Below, piece by piece: positions 11,698 through 21,109 of a stretch of 64,000 bases of DNA. Every line of letters starts with the position of its first letter. Position 1 is the stretch's first letter. The translations under genes were made by a program, and so were the position numbers. The notes under the pieces are model-generated. The model was not told the origin of the DNA. It saw only the letters and a list, made by a program, of their open reading frames with translations, and made no database searches. The DNA is from Prorocentrum cordatum (lineage: Eukaryota > Sar > Dinophyceae > Prorocentrales > Prorocentraceae), in the NCBI GenBank assembly GCA_963575745.1, contig CAUYUJ010019872.1:70001-134000 (forward strand), in the 5' to 3' direction.

Positions 11698-12390
11698 TGC
11701 ATTCCTCTCTCCTTACTTCCTTCCTTTATCCCCCCATCTCTTGGCCTTAACTTACATGTGCGTGTTCCTTGTCGCGCCCGCAGGCGTGCTGGTGGGGTGG
11801 GCCTGGCGTTTCGCATGGCAGCAGATTCAGCCCATGGCATTGAAACTTGAAATGAACTGCAGTTTCGCAGCTGAGGGCGGGCCCTTTTCAAATTGTAGTG
11901 ATTCTTTTTGTCGCGCCGCGCGCATTCGTCGTGAAGTGTTGAAACCGTTTCAAACACGGAGGGGAAACGGTCTTCAAAGTGTTGTTCTCGCCGTGGCGCC
12001 GCGCACATTCGTCCCAGCATCTTGCAACTGTTTCAAGGCAAGGGGGTGGTTATTTTTCAATAATTGGTTTTCCCTTTCGCGCCGCGCGCGTTCATATGGT
12101 TGAGGTTCCAACATGATGTGTTAGCACGACTTTGCAGTCCGCGGTGGTTTAATCCTGGGATTGGTGTTTTAGGATTGCCATGTCGCAACAGTCGCGCTGA
12201 TCCGCGACGTTGAATTCACAGGAACGGTATTATGGCATGATTGGGGTTCTCAGACGGTTGTCTTCTAATGGGATGCGTCCCGCATTGAAAGTTATTGTGG
12301 GGACCCATCAGAAAGGTAATTTGGAAGGAGGGTTGGATGCATGATCGTTGATTGGTGTTGGGTTTGCACTGGTCCTCCTCTTCCTCTTCC
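11698..12390. repeat. Dispersed ~0.7-kb block, copy A
   Basis: Homologous in order and content to about 40880-41690: a pyrimidine-rich start with CATTCCTC, a tandem ~85-bp repeat whose core is GCGCCGCGCGCATTCGT (about 11911, 11995 and 12079), then a GACGGTTGTCT block and a final GCACTGGTCCTCC-like end. No coding capacity was recognised. Confidence 0.6.
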
Positions 12391-12799
12391 TGCTCCCCTT
12401 CCCGTCTATCACAATGTAGTGTGCGTTTCGCGTTGTACGTTGTCCAGACTCAGATTCCAGCGATCACGGCGTCACCCACCTGGTCTGAGATCGGTCCGGA
12501 CGGTTGCCCGCAGCGTTCGTTCGTTCGGCTCCTCTCCGCGCCCCCTCCTCTCCCCATCCCTTGCGGGATTCGATGCGCGCCTGCGTGCGCCCGTGGTCGG
12601 ACTTTCGAGCTCACCGTTCCCCCGGCAGCGCGGCTTGAAGCTTGCGCGTCGATCTGCCCGTTGGGGCGCGGTTCCCCCGGTCGGGCCACCTGCCGCCCAC
12701 CCTTCCGTAACTTCCGTGGGCCGCCACAGGCCCCCGGCCGCAGGAGGGGAGCGAGCAACGGCGCCGCGGCCATTCCCCTGAACGGGGCAGCCAATCCTC
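12391..12799. other. GC-rich spacer, no gene recognised
   Basis: Open frames on both strands lack any motif. It precedes the next GGA array. Confidence 0.35.
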
Positions 12800-13165
12800 A
12801 GAGGAGGAAAAGGTGGAGGAGGAGATGGAGGAGCAGGAGGAGGAGGAGGAGGAGGAGGAGCATGAGGAGGGCGAGGAGGAGGAGGAGGAGGAGGAGGAGG
12901 AGGGAGGAGGACGAGGGGGAGGAGGAGGAGGAGGACGAGGAGGAGGAGGAGGAGGAGGAGGAGGAGGAGGAGGAGGAGGAGGAGGAGGAGGAGGAGGAGG
13001 AGGAGGGGAGGAGGAGGAGGAGGGGGGGGGGAGGAGGACGAGGGGAGGAGGAGGAGGACGAGGAGGAGGAGGAGGAGGAGGAGGAGGGGGAGGAGGAGGA
13101 GGAGGAGGATGAGGAGGAGAAAGATGAAGAGGAGGAGGAGAAAGATGAAGAGGAGGAGGAGGAGC
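12800..13165. repeat. GGA trinucleotide array
   Basis: Purine-only array of GGA/GAG with a few GAC. The 282-residue open frame reading into poly-Glu is an artefact of the repeat. Confidence 0.9.
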
Positions 13166-13389
13166 CGATACCGCTGACCTTGCCCCGCTCCTGCCTTTAG
13201 GGCCTCCTGGGAGGCCCCCTCGTCGCTACCGCTGGGCTCGTCTCGAAACTCTTGTCAGAACGCACCTCGGGAGAGGCCCACAACATAGCAGTGTACCAGT
13301 TCGTTCCCCAAGATCCTTTGGTTGACCCGGGTTTGGAAGCCGCCTGGGGCAGATTCCTTCGGTAGCAAATCATGGGAGTCTGGTACACC

Positions 13390-13545
13390 CTCTTAATTCT
13401 GTCTTCAGCGTCGATTGGCGTCGATCAGCGTCTGGGAGTGGATGAGATAGCGCCGATTTAGCGTCGGCTAGCGTCGATTAGCGTCGATTTCAGCGTCGAT
13501 TGAGCGTCGATCAGCGTCGATTTAGCGTCGACCAGCGTCGATTCG
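13390..13545. repeat. AGCGTCGATT minisatellite, locus 1
   Basis: About eleven degenerate copies of a 10-14-bp unit with core AGCGTCGATT, followed by CGCAAGAGCCGGCAAG and GGTACGGCAGGCTC. The same unit plus the same right flank recurs at 62470-62575, so the array belongs to a dispersed element. Confidence 0.7.
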
Positions 13546-14095
13546 CAAGAGCCGGCAAGTTGGTACGGCAGGCTCACACCATGAGTTGCTACCGAAGGGT
13601 TTCGGAGCTACGAAGCGGCCGGCCAGGCTTCGGGACGGCCCTGGCCGACCCGGGTCTGTGCTGATCCAGGTTGGTGCGTCCCCAATCACCAGTTTCTCCT
13701 CCTTCTCCTCCCGGAAGTCGTGCTGTCGAGCAGTAGAGGTAACTGCCGCAGCGGGACTCCGTGCTCAGGCCTTCCAGGAAAGGCGAACGATGGTCAGTGA
13801 GAAAACTGTTGGAGGCCTCGCGCGGTTCGCGATAGTAGTATCGTCGAGTCCACTCGTCGGTTCCGTAAGATATTGGACGTCGGTCACGCGACGATGCTCC
13901 TGAGTATGTCCGACGTGAATCACACGTTACTCCGACGTACATGCGATGTGAACCCGACGTGGGTCCGACGTGCTGGGTCTCAAGGTGCGGCGCGAGGCCT
14001 CCAGCATGTTCCCCATTTGGTTGAAGGGGCAGTGTCCCCAGGCCAACGGCATCTTCCCCAGCTTTTGCTCCCTCAGTGAACTCACTGCCCCACCT
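13546..14095. other. Spacer with no recognised gene
   Basis: Mixed-composition DNA; near 13905-13980 short CCGACGT-containing phrases recur (CCGACGTGAA, CCGACGTACA, CCGACGTGGG, CCGACGTGCT). Nothing else recognised. Confidence 0.35.
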
Positions 14096-14290
14096 TTCGG
14101 CCGGACGAAAGGCTAGGACATGGAAAGGTGCGGTTACGAAGTCTTCTGCGTGCAGCTGGCTTCCGCCTTGCCGCTGGAACTACATCTCCATACGTGGGCG
14201 CCTCTCGGTGCCAGGAGGCGCCAGGAAAACCAGCTCCGCGTGCTGATTCTCTACCCTGCCCTCAGCTATCCTACACTCTCGTTCTCCCCG
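14096..14290. repeat. Dispersed repeat family D, copy 1
   Basis: Shares an ordered set of blocks with 43262-43400 and 55257-55440: GGCCGGACGAAAGG, then GGTTACGAA, then GTGCAGCTGG/ATGCAGCTGG, then GGCGCCAGGAAAA-like, then GCTGATTCTC. Function unknown. Confidence 0.6.
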
Positions 14291-14336
14291 AATCTTCCCC
14301 CCCCTCCTCGGCCACGCGCAGAGGGGAGTGGGGGTA

Positions 14337-14449
14337 GGGGGGAGGGCTTCTTAGAAGCACCCCTGCTTCTTAGAAGGCGCGGGCCTTCTCTATCGATGTG
14401 AGGCTGGCGTCTTCTAAGGAGCAGCCTCCCTCTAAGAAGCCCTCTCCCC
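14337..14449. repeat. Inverted-repeat element with CTTCTTAGAAG arms
   Basis: Left arm starts GGGCTTCTTAGAAGCACC at 14344 and right arm ends CCCTCTAAGAAGCCC at 14442; the arms pair imperfectly over about 36 bp. Each arm also contains the internal palindrome CTTCTTAGAAG or a variant. Foldback/MITE-like, single copy in the window. Confidence 0.55.
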
Positions 14450-14756
14450 TTCCTCCGCCCCCCTTGTGCGCGCCGCCAACCTCCGTCCGCTGCGTGTCCC
14501 AGCCCCGAGGCCGACGACGGGCAGTTCCGGCACGCCTCCCTCTGAGGCGGAGGCCCGGAATCCGGCGCGTGCCTCGGGCGTTTCTGCACTGGGGGGGGGG
14601 CGATACTTTGGGGGGGGGGGTGCGGACCTCTTAGAACAAAGTACGGCACGAGCTCAGAGAAGCAAGGGGTCGAATTTCCCATACGGGCTGCAAGCACGAG
14701 GGCCGCTAGATACCATGGAATTCCTGGAACGCGTCCTGAACCAAACAGAATTTCCC

Positions 14757-14874
14757 GGAGTTCCGCTCGGACTTCTGAGATCGGCGCTGGGCCCCCCTGG
14801 CAGCGCCTCTAGCGCCGCCCCTGGCGCGCTCCGCGGGGGTCCAACGCAGATCCAAGAAGTCCGCGAGGAGCTCC
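14757..14874. repeat. Foldback element family C, copy 1 (diverged)
   Basis: Arms GGAGTTCCGCTCGGAC... and ...GTCCGCGAGGAGCTCC enclose a GC-rich loop containing CCCCTGGCGCGCTCCGCG. Related to 15325, 39799 and 46450. Confidence 0.6.
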
Positions 14875-15005
14875 AGAAGTTTGTATATTTGTGCCGTTCC
14901 TGTGCCTTCCTAGGGCCGAGTGCTGCAGGAGAAGGGGGTCCCACAGGGGCCCAGAAAATGGCCCCCCTGGGGCCCCGAGGGCGCAGGAGAGGCGCACCTC
15001 TCTTG

Positions 15006-15183
15006 TAGTGGAGGCCCACGCCAAGAAACACCCTGCTTGCCTCCAGGGTGCCCAGGGTTCCTTGGGTTTCGATGGTTTTGCTATGGAAAGCGTGACGTTC
15101 CCACACCAAAAATAGATGGGCGTCCTGAGGTCTCAGGGTTGGGTTTCTTGTGAAAGGTTTCTTGTGGACTGGCCTCCACTGTA
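15006..15183. mobile_element. MITE-like element family B, copy 1
   Basis: About 178 bp with terminal inverted repeats: left TAGTGGAGGCCCACGCC, right GGCCTCCACTGTA. Interior blocks CCAAGAAACACCCTGC, TTGGGTTTCGATGG and GGTTTCTTGTGG are shared with 40528-40709 and 62074-62253. No coding capacity. Confidence 0.7.
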
Positions 15184-15324
15184 CCGCCCCCCCGTGTGTC
15201 GCCCCCCATCAAGCAAGTCCCGAGTGCTGGTGGCGACGGGCGTGAACTGTTTCAGGCTCGGCGAAGTGGGCGCCATTGCCCCCTTGTATGCTCGCAGACG
15301 GAAAAGCGGCACAACCATAATTTT

Positions 15325-15442
15325 TTGGCGCTCCGCGCGGATTTCTTGGATCCGCGCTGGCCCCTGCGGCGCGCCCCTGGCGCGGAGCGCGCCAGGGAGG
15401 GGGGTCCAGCGCAGATACAAGAAATCTGCGCGGAGCGCCAAA
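15325..15442. repeat. Foldback element family C, copy 2
   Basis: Arms TTGGCGCTCCGCGCGGATTT and AAATCTGCGCGGAGCGCCAA pair over about 36 bp with a few mismatches. The loop holds GGCGCGCCCCTGGCGCGGAG. Confidence 0.75.
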
Positions 15443-15599
15443 CCATTATGCTCATGGTGTTTTTGTCTGCTTCTGTATACGGCAGGCTCGTGGCTCGTGT
15501 CGTGTCGACGGGGCGGCGACCCCAGCGTGCGCGTTTGAGGTGGAGCGCCGCTAAGTGGCCAGGACTCGGCCGATGCCGCGCGGTCGGCGCCATCGTACA

Positions 15600-15655
15600 G
15601 TCGGGCACGTCCCTCCTCTACAGGAGGAGTTTCCAGGAGTAGTAAAAAATCGTCA
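15600..15655 (+). mobile_element. MITE-like family A, left terminus only
   Basis: GTCGGGCACGTCCCTC then TCTACAGGAGGAG matches the left terminal repeat of the elements at 41899 and 61577. No matching right end was found within 200 bp, so this copy is probably truncated or rearranged. Confidence 0.5.
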
Positions 15656-16269
15656 GTGGACGATTCTTCGAACATTCTTCGACCACTGTCGGGTATTTGC
15701 GACATTTGGTGCCACGATCAGTGCCTGCCGTACAATGCATACATCGTGCAGTCTCCTGGGCGACCAGAGTCAGGGGTAGCGATAGAGGGGGATACGCATA
15801 GGGGGGGCGGGCATCGACCCCCAATCGCCGCGGGTCCAAAGGGTTGCGAAGGTCGGGTAGGGTGGTTTGGCGAAATCTTCTGCCTCCGCCCAGTTGCACC
15901 AGGCGTCTTCTCGGAAGCGTGCGCGCGCGCGCGCGCCCGGCGCCATTGCAGAGAAGCTACGCGTGGCTTTGTTCACCCAAGCCTCCTTTGCTGGCCCTTC
16001 GGGGGGCGTCAACTACTCGCGACCACTAGCGCACCCTACCCTGCAGGTTCCTTCGACGCGTGGGTATTGACCACACCCTGCTGTGGGGTTAATTTGGCTG
16101 CAAGCATCATTCAAGTTCTGCTGTGGGGCTCATTTGGTTTTTTAGAACTCTGATCTGCAGGGGGTAGGGCTCACGCGAGTGGTTGCCCGAGCTGTCCGCC
16201 TCGCCGATCCTGGCTTCGGGCCTCGGGTCCGTGCATGCGCCCTCCTGGCCCGTCCAAGAAGGCATACAC
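15656..16269. other. Spacer, no gene recognised
   Basis: Contains a run of alternating C and G (about 15920-15938) that could adopt Z-DNA, and a duplicated phrase CTGTGGGG...TTTGG near 16080-16140. No coding sequence supported. Confidence 0.35.
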
Positions 16270-16400
16270 ATGTTTATATGCATTTATATATGTATATATG
16301 CATGCAGGTAGGTAGGTAGGCAGGCATGTAGGTAGACAGGGAGGTATATAGGTAGGTAGGTATGTAGGTATGTAGGTAGGTTGGTGTACGTATATATGTA
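16270..16400. repeat. GTAG/GTAT tetranucleotide tract
   Basis: Interrupted 4-bp repeats of the GTAG, GCAT and GTAT type, like the longer arrays at 33290 and 34310. Confidence 0.8.
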
Positions 16401-16454
16401 CCTATACGACCACCCTTCGGGTGATAAGGAGGTTCGGGGGGGGGGAACCAACTT

Positions 16455-16745
16455 CTCACTCGATCGGTCTCACTATCGATCACACTATCGATCTCACTAT
16501 CGGTCTCGCTCGATCGATCTCACTCGATCGATCTCACAATCGATCTCACTCGATCTATTTCATTCGATCGATCCCACAATCGATCTGACTATCGATCTCA
16601 CAATCGATCTCACTATCGATCTCACTATCGATATCATAATCGGTCTCACATTCGGTCTCACTATCGATCTCATGATCGATATCACAACCAACGTCATCTC
16701 ACAATCGATCTCACACTTCGGTCACTCAATTCGATCACAATCAAT
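16455..16745. repeat. CGATCTCACTAT minisatellite
   Basis: About twenty degenerate copies of a 12-bp unit, CGATCTCACTAT, many containing the palindrome ATCGAT. It grades into the CAT array to its right. Confidence 0.85.
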
Positions 16746-17107
16746 CTCACAACCAACGTCATCATCATCAACATCATCGTCATCAACATCATCAACATCA
16801 TCATCATCGGGGCACCATCATCATCATCGACTCATCACCTCATCACCTCATCACCATCATCATCAACATCATCATCATCATCATCATCACCAGCATCATC
16901 ATCATCGGGACATCATCATCGTCATCATCATCATCGTCAACTTCATCGTCATCGGGACACCATCATGATCATCATCGGACCACCATCATCATCATCATCA
17001 GCATCATCATCATCACCATCGTCATGAAAACATCATCAACATCATCATCGTCATCGAGACACCATCATCATCATCATCAGCAGCAGCAGTATCATCATCA
17101 CCATCAC

Positions 17108-17140
<33 letters not shown>

Positions 17141-17614
17141 TGGGACACTATCATCGTCGTCACCATCATCATCATCTCCACCATTATCATCATCATCATC
17201 GTCATCATCATCATCGGGACACCATTATCATCAGCAGCATCATCATCATCATCGGGTCACCATCATCAAACTCATCATCATCACAACATCATCCTCATCA
17301 TCAGCATCATAATCATCATCGGGACACCATCATCGTCATCATCATCAACATCATCATCATCGGGACACCATCATCATCATCATCATCACGATCATCATCA
17401 TTAACAACATCATCGCCATCATCATCGGGACACCATCATCATCGTCTTCAGCATCATCATCTCATGACCTCACATCATCAACATCATCATGATCATCAAC
17501 ATCATCATTATCGGGACACCATCATGATCATCGGCAACATCATCATCATCATCAGCATTGGGACACCATCATCATCACCACCACCATCATCATCATCAAC
17601 ATCAACATCGTCAA

Positions 17615-17681
<67 letters not shown>

Positions 17682-17815
17682 GGGACACCATCATCATCAC
17701 CACCATCACCATCATCATCATCAAACATTATCGACGTCATCACCATCATCATCATCATCATTATTATTATTATTATTATTATAATTATTCTTATTATTAT
17801 TAATATTATCAGTAT
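16746..17815. repeat. CAT trinucleotide array with GGGACACC interspersions
   Basis: About 1 kb of CAT/CAA/CGT triplets punctuated roughly a dozen times by CGGGACACCATC or variants (for example near 16947, 17216, 17321, 17363, 17426, 17513 and 17682), ending in a run of TTA. All open frames are low complexity. Confidence 0.9.
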
Positions 17816-18010
17816 CATCGGGGCACCGACGGGACACCGACGGGACACCGGCGGGACACTGGCCGGACACCGCGGGCCACCGGCCCCTAGAAAGGAAACA
17901 TTTGGTCCGGCCGCGCATCAGCCAGAGGCGGGACACCGGCGGGACATTGCGGGCCACCGGCCCCCGGAAAGGAATCATTTGGTCCGGCCGCGCCTCAGCC
18001 AGAGGAGGTG
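17816..18010. repeat. GGGACACCGAC minisatellite and ~70-bp duplication
   Basis: The GGGACACC core of the preceding array becomes the repeat unit (CGGGACACCGA). A ~70-bp segment containing GGGCCACCGGCCCC and TTTGGTCCGGCCGCGC then TCAGCCAGAGG occurs twice (about 17866-17934 and 17944-18007). Confidence 0.75.
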
Positions 18011-18109
18011 GGCGATCGGCATTTGCAAAGAACATGCTCACTGGGAAGGTTTGCGGAGGTCCTTACACGCACCCAATAGGTTAGTTCCCAAAGAGATTCT
18101 CAAGGCCGT

Positions 18110-18320
18110 TGCTTGCTTTTCCTGAGGTGTTGTGGCCCCGAACTGAAAACAAACATAAACCGCAGAAACCCCAAACCACCATCCTAAACTGTTTTTTTCT
18201 GGTGTTCCTTAGGTTTTTTGGTTCCGAGCTGGAGAAACCCGAAAATAAAGGAAAACCCTAATTACTCCGACGGAAGAACCCCGCATAAGAATCCTCTGGG
18301 CGAATCTGGAAAAAAACCAT
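18110..18320. repeat. GGTTCCGAACTGG-type tandem repeat, locus 1
   Basis: Diverged units with TTTTCCTGAGG or TTCCTTAGG followed by a GCCCCGAACTG or GGTTCCGAGCTGG block. Related units lie at 21110-21430. The pyrimidine-rich-AG stretches resemble splice acceptors, but no transcript can be inferred from that alone. The repeat overlaps the first ATG of the ORF at 18218. Confidence 0.5.
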
Positions 18321-19933
18321 CACCGTCGTCCTCGTGGTTGGTGAGGCGTCCTGGCTGTCTCTTCTGCGTATATTTCCTCTCGCCTTGGCGCGGGCCCCCC
18401 TTCCACTCCTTACGTTGTCCCCATCCTCGCCCCCCTGTTTGTTCCGCGCCCCGCCACCTCCTCCCCTTCCTGTTGCATGAGCGCGCATGTCGATGTTCCT
18501 CGGCGCCGTCGCCGCCACGGCCAGCACAGGCGCGTTCTCTACTGGTCACGTCGCGCAGCCGTTGGGACAACCCCGCGGGCCAGGCTGTCGGGACAACCCC
18601 GCGAGCCGTTGGCGCGCAAGACCAAGCCGTTGGGACAACCCCGCGGGCTTCGAGCGAGGCGCAGCCGCGCTCAGGCGGAAGGCAGCACGAAGCCCAGCTC
18701 TGCCGCTCTGGCTGCCGCGAGCTGCCCGGCGAGGAACGGGGCGCCGCCGTGCGCCCGGCGGCGGCGGCGGCGGCGCAGCATGGGCAGCCCCATCCGCAGC
18801 AGCAGCGTGAGCGGGTCTTGCCGCCTACCGCGGCGTCGCACCGGGGCCCCGGGTCACTGCCGACTGCGCTCGGTGCGCCAGCGGCTGCCTCCCAATTCGC
18901 CTCGCCGCCCCCGCCGCAGAGACTCGCCGCCGCGGCCGCAGTGGCCGAGGCGGGCCCGACGCACATCGCCGCCAAGCGCGCCCCTGCCGCGGAGCTGCCG
19001 CAGCGGGTCGCCTGCGCGGCGTCGCCCTTCGCCGAGTCGGCTGCGCCTGGGCCGCCAGTGGCTGCTCCCAAGGCCGCCCCGCCGCCCGCGTCGCCGGGGC
19101 TCGCCGGTGCGCCTGCCGCGGAGCCGCCGCAGAGGGCCGCCCGCGAGGCGCCGCCCTTCGCCGCGTCGGCTGCACCTCGGTCGCCGGTGGCTGCTCCCAA
19201 GCCCGCCCCGCCGCTCGTGTCGCCAGGGCTCGCCGCTGCGTCCGCCGTGGCCGGAGAGGATGTACCGAAGAGGGCGAGGCTCGCTGAGCCGCCGCCGAAC
19301 CTCGATTTCGACACGCCTCCGGTATCTCCAACGCCTGCCCCGATGCTGTCTGAGGCGTCGCGCCGGCGCATTGCCCACGTGTCAAAGGTCTACTTGCACG
19401 GCCTCGAGGTCACCGACAGGTCGATGCCCTTGCCGGACCGACAGAGCACCGATGCATGGAAGCCCGGCGTGGCCCCCCACGCCATCCAGAGGCAAGACTT
19501 CTCTGCAGCTGCTCACCTGCTGCGCGTTTTCCTGGCCGAGTTCAAGCAGACGGCGGCTTGCCGTGAGCGCACTGGAGACCCCAAGCCCAAGTTGCTGACC
19601 GCGGCGGGCGAGAGGAAGTTCATTGGCCTCCACGGGAAGCGCTTGAACCTTCTCGCCGGCGGGAGATGGTTCGAGATGGGGACGCAGGAGCGGCTCGCGT
19701 TTTTCAACACGTACGCCCGCCGGGGCATGTCCACGGCTCCTGAGAAGCTGGCCGGGCAGCGCATGATGCCGGTTGCCGGGGAGCTCGCTCGTCGCTGTGA
19801 CTGGTTCTCCGGGGAGCAGGCGGTGCGTTTCCACATCGCGGAGGAGGAGGCGGGCGAACTCCTCGACGCAGTCGCAGCCGTCTACGCTGCGGACATTGAG
19901 GCGCTGGGCGCGGCGGCCCGGCCGGCGCGGTGA
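18218..19933 (+). CDS. Hypothetical protein, Ala/Pro-rich with a compact C-terminal domain
   Basis: This is the best candidate for a host gene in the window, 571 codons if it starts at 18218. That start is doubtful because it lies inside a dispersed repeat; the true start may be further in or supplied by an upstream exon. Residues ~110-170 contain VGTTPRA copies from a repeated GTTGGGACAACCCCGCG motif. Residues ~250-350 hold about two 42-residue Ala/Pro units (AAPKAAPPPASPGLAGAPAA and AAPKPAPPLVSPGLAAASAV). From ~362 composition becomes that of a folded domain: RIAHVSKVYLHGLEVTDRSM, LLRVFLAEFKQ, KFIGLHGKRLNLL, RLAFFNTYARRGM. I do not recognise the family. No membrane segment in the C-terminal domain. 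Confidence 0.5.
   Translation: MVPSWRNPKIKENPNYSDGRTPHKNPLGESGKKPSPSSSWLVRRPGCLFCVYFLSPWRGPPFHSLRCPHPRPPVCSAPRHLLPFLLHERACRCSSAPSPPRPAQARSLLVTSRSRWDNPAGQAVGTTPRAVGAQDQAVGTTPRASSEAQPRSGGRQHEAQLCRSGCRELPGEERGAAVRPAAAAAAQHGQPHPQQQRERVLPPTAASHRGPGSLPTALGAPAAASQFASPPPPQRLAAAAAVAEAGPTHIAAKRAPAAELPQRVACAASPFAESAAPGPPVAAPKAAPPPASPGLAGAPAAEPPQRAAREAPPFAASAAPRSPVAAPKPAPPLVSPGLAAASAVAGEDVPKRARLAEPPPNLDFDTPPVSPTPAPMLSEASRRRIAHVSKVYLHGLEVTDRSMPLPDRQSTDAWKPGVAPHAIQRQDFSAAAHLLRVFLAEFKQTAACRERTGDPKPKLLTAAGERKFIGLHGKRLNLLAGGRWFEMGTQERLAFFNTYARRGMSTAPEKLAGQRMMPVAGELARRCDWFSGEQAVRFHIAEEEAGELLDAVAAVYAADIEALGAAARPAR
18560..18650 (+). repeat. Three copies of a GTTGGGACAACCCCGCG motif
   Basis: Copies start at about 18561, 18588 and 18629. 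Reverse-orientation relatives (GAGTTGTTCTGACGGG near 19963, GAGTTGTTCCGACGGG near 20021) lie just after the ORF, so the ORF is bracketed by the motif in opposite orientations. Confidence 0.5.
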
Positions 19934-19954
19934 GGCGCCGCGCCGGCGCGATCG

Positions 19955-20045
19955 CCCTGAAGAGTTGTTCTGACGGGCGACGCGCTGGGCGACGCCGATC
20001 GCCGCGCGCTCGCCCCGAGGAGTTGTTCCGACGGGTTGGGCGCGC
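19955..20045 (-). repeat. Two inverted-orientation copies of the GTTGGGACAACC motif
   Basis: AGAGTTGTTCTGACGGG and GGAGTTGTTCCGACGGG are reverse-complement relatives of the motif at 18561-18650. Confidence 0.45.
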
Positions 20046-20106
20046 ACTGAACACTTTGCTGCCTCGGCGTCGCCGTCCGTTTTGCTGCCTACGGAAAAAA
20101 AACAGT

Positions 20107-20815
20107 GATTACCAACATGATCTGCGGGCCCCATAGGGAGGGGGCCCCCGCCTGAACCTTCCTCAGAATTCACTCACAGACGAGGCTCCCGCCTGAGACT
20201 TCCTCCAAATTCAGGCTTGAGGAGGAGCCCAAAAGTGACGACAGTTACAGGATTCCGATGACCCGCTCGGATTACCAACATGATCTGCGGGCCCCATAGG
20301 GAGGGAGCTCCCGCCTGAGACTTCCTCCCAATTCACTCACAGACGAGGCTCCCGCCTGAGACTTCCTCCATTTTCAGGCCTGGGGAGCCCAAAAGTGACG
20401 ACAGTTACAGATTCCGATGACCCGCTCGGATTACCAACATGATCTGCGGGCCCCATAGGGAGGGGGCTCCCGCCTGAGCCTTCCTCAGAATTCACTCACA
20501 GACGAGGCTCCCGCCTGAGACTTCCTCCAAATTCAGGCTTGAGGAGCCCAGAAGTGACGACAGTTACAGGATTCCGATGACCCGCTCGGATTACCAACAT
20601 GATCTGCGGGCCCCATAGGGAGGGAGCTCCCGCCTGAGACTTCCTCCCAATTCACTCACAGACGAGGCTCCCGCCTGAGACTTCCTCCATTTTCAGGCCT
20701 GGGGAGCTCAAAAGTGACGACAGTTACAGGATTCCGATGACCCGCTCGGATTACCAACGTGATCTGCGGGCCCCATAGGGAGGGGGCTCCCGCCTGAGAC
20801 TTCCTCACAATTTAC
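20107..20815. repeat. ~160-bp satellite with alternating A/B monomers
   Basis: Five tandem monomers start at GATTACCAACATGATCTGCG (about 20107, 20270, 20429, 20589, 20749), giving periods of 163, 159, 160 and 160 bp; the fifth is partial. Monomers 1 and 3 carry GGGGGC...TTCCTCAGAATTC and AAATTCAGGCTTGAGGAG. Monomers 2 and 4 carry GGGAGCTCC...CTCCCAATTC and ATTTTCAGGCCTGGGGAG. This is a ~320-bp higher-order repeat. Confidence 0.9.
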
Positions 20816-21100
20816 TCAACGATGATGAGGATGAGGATGATGAGTGGTGGTGAAGATGAGTGGTGAAGAGGATGATGATTGATTGTGAGTGGTGGTGGCG
20901 ATGATGATGTTTGAATGAGGATGATGGGATGCCGATGATGATGATGATGATGATGATGTCCGTGAGCGTGTGAGAGAGTGCGAGTGATGATGATGATGAG
21001 TATGTGAGTGACTAAGCATGTGAGAGAGCATCATCGATGATGCTGATGAGGTTGATGATGAGAGAGTGTGAGTGAGTGTGAGTGGGTGTGTGTGTTCCTG
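20816..21100. repeat. GATGAT / GTGAGTGA simple repeats
   Basis: Interrupted GAT and GTGAGT-type low-complexity DNA directly following the satellite. Confidence 0.7.
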
Positions 21101-21109
21101 TTCCTGCGC

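Noticed and set aside
16455-16745. Regularly spaced ATCGAT repeats as a possible CRISPR or operator array
   Set aside because: There are no unique spacers of constant length; units are contiguous 12-mers grading into a CAT microsatellite.
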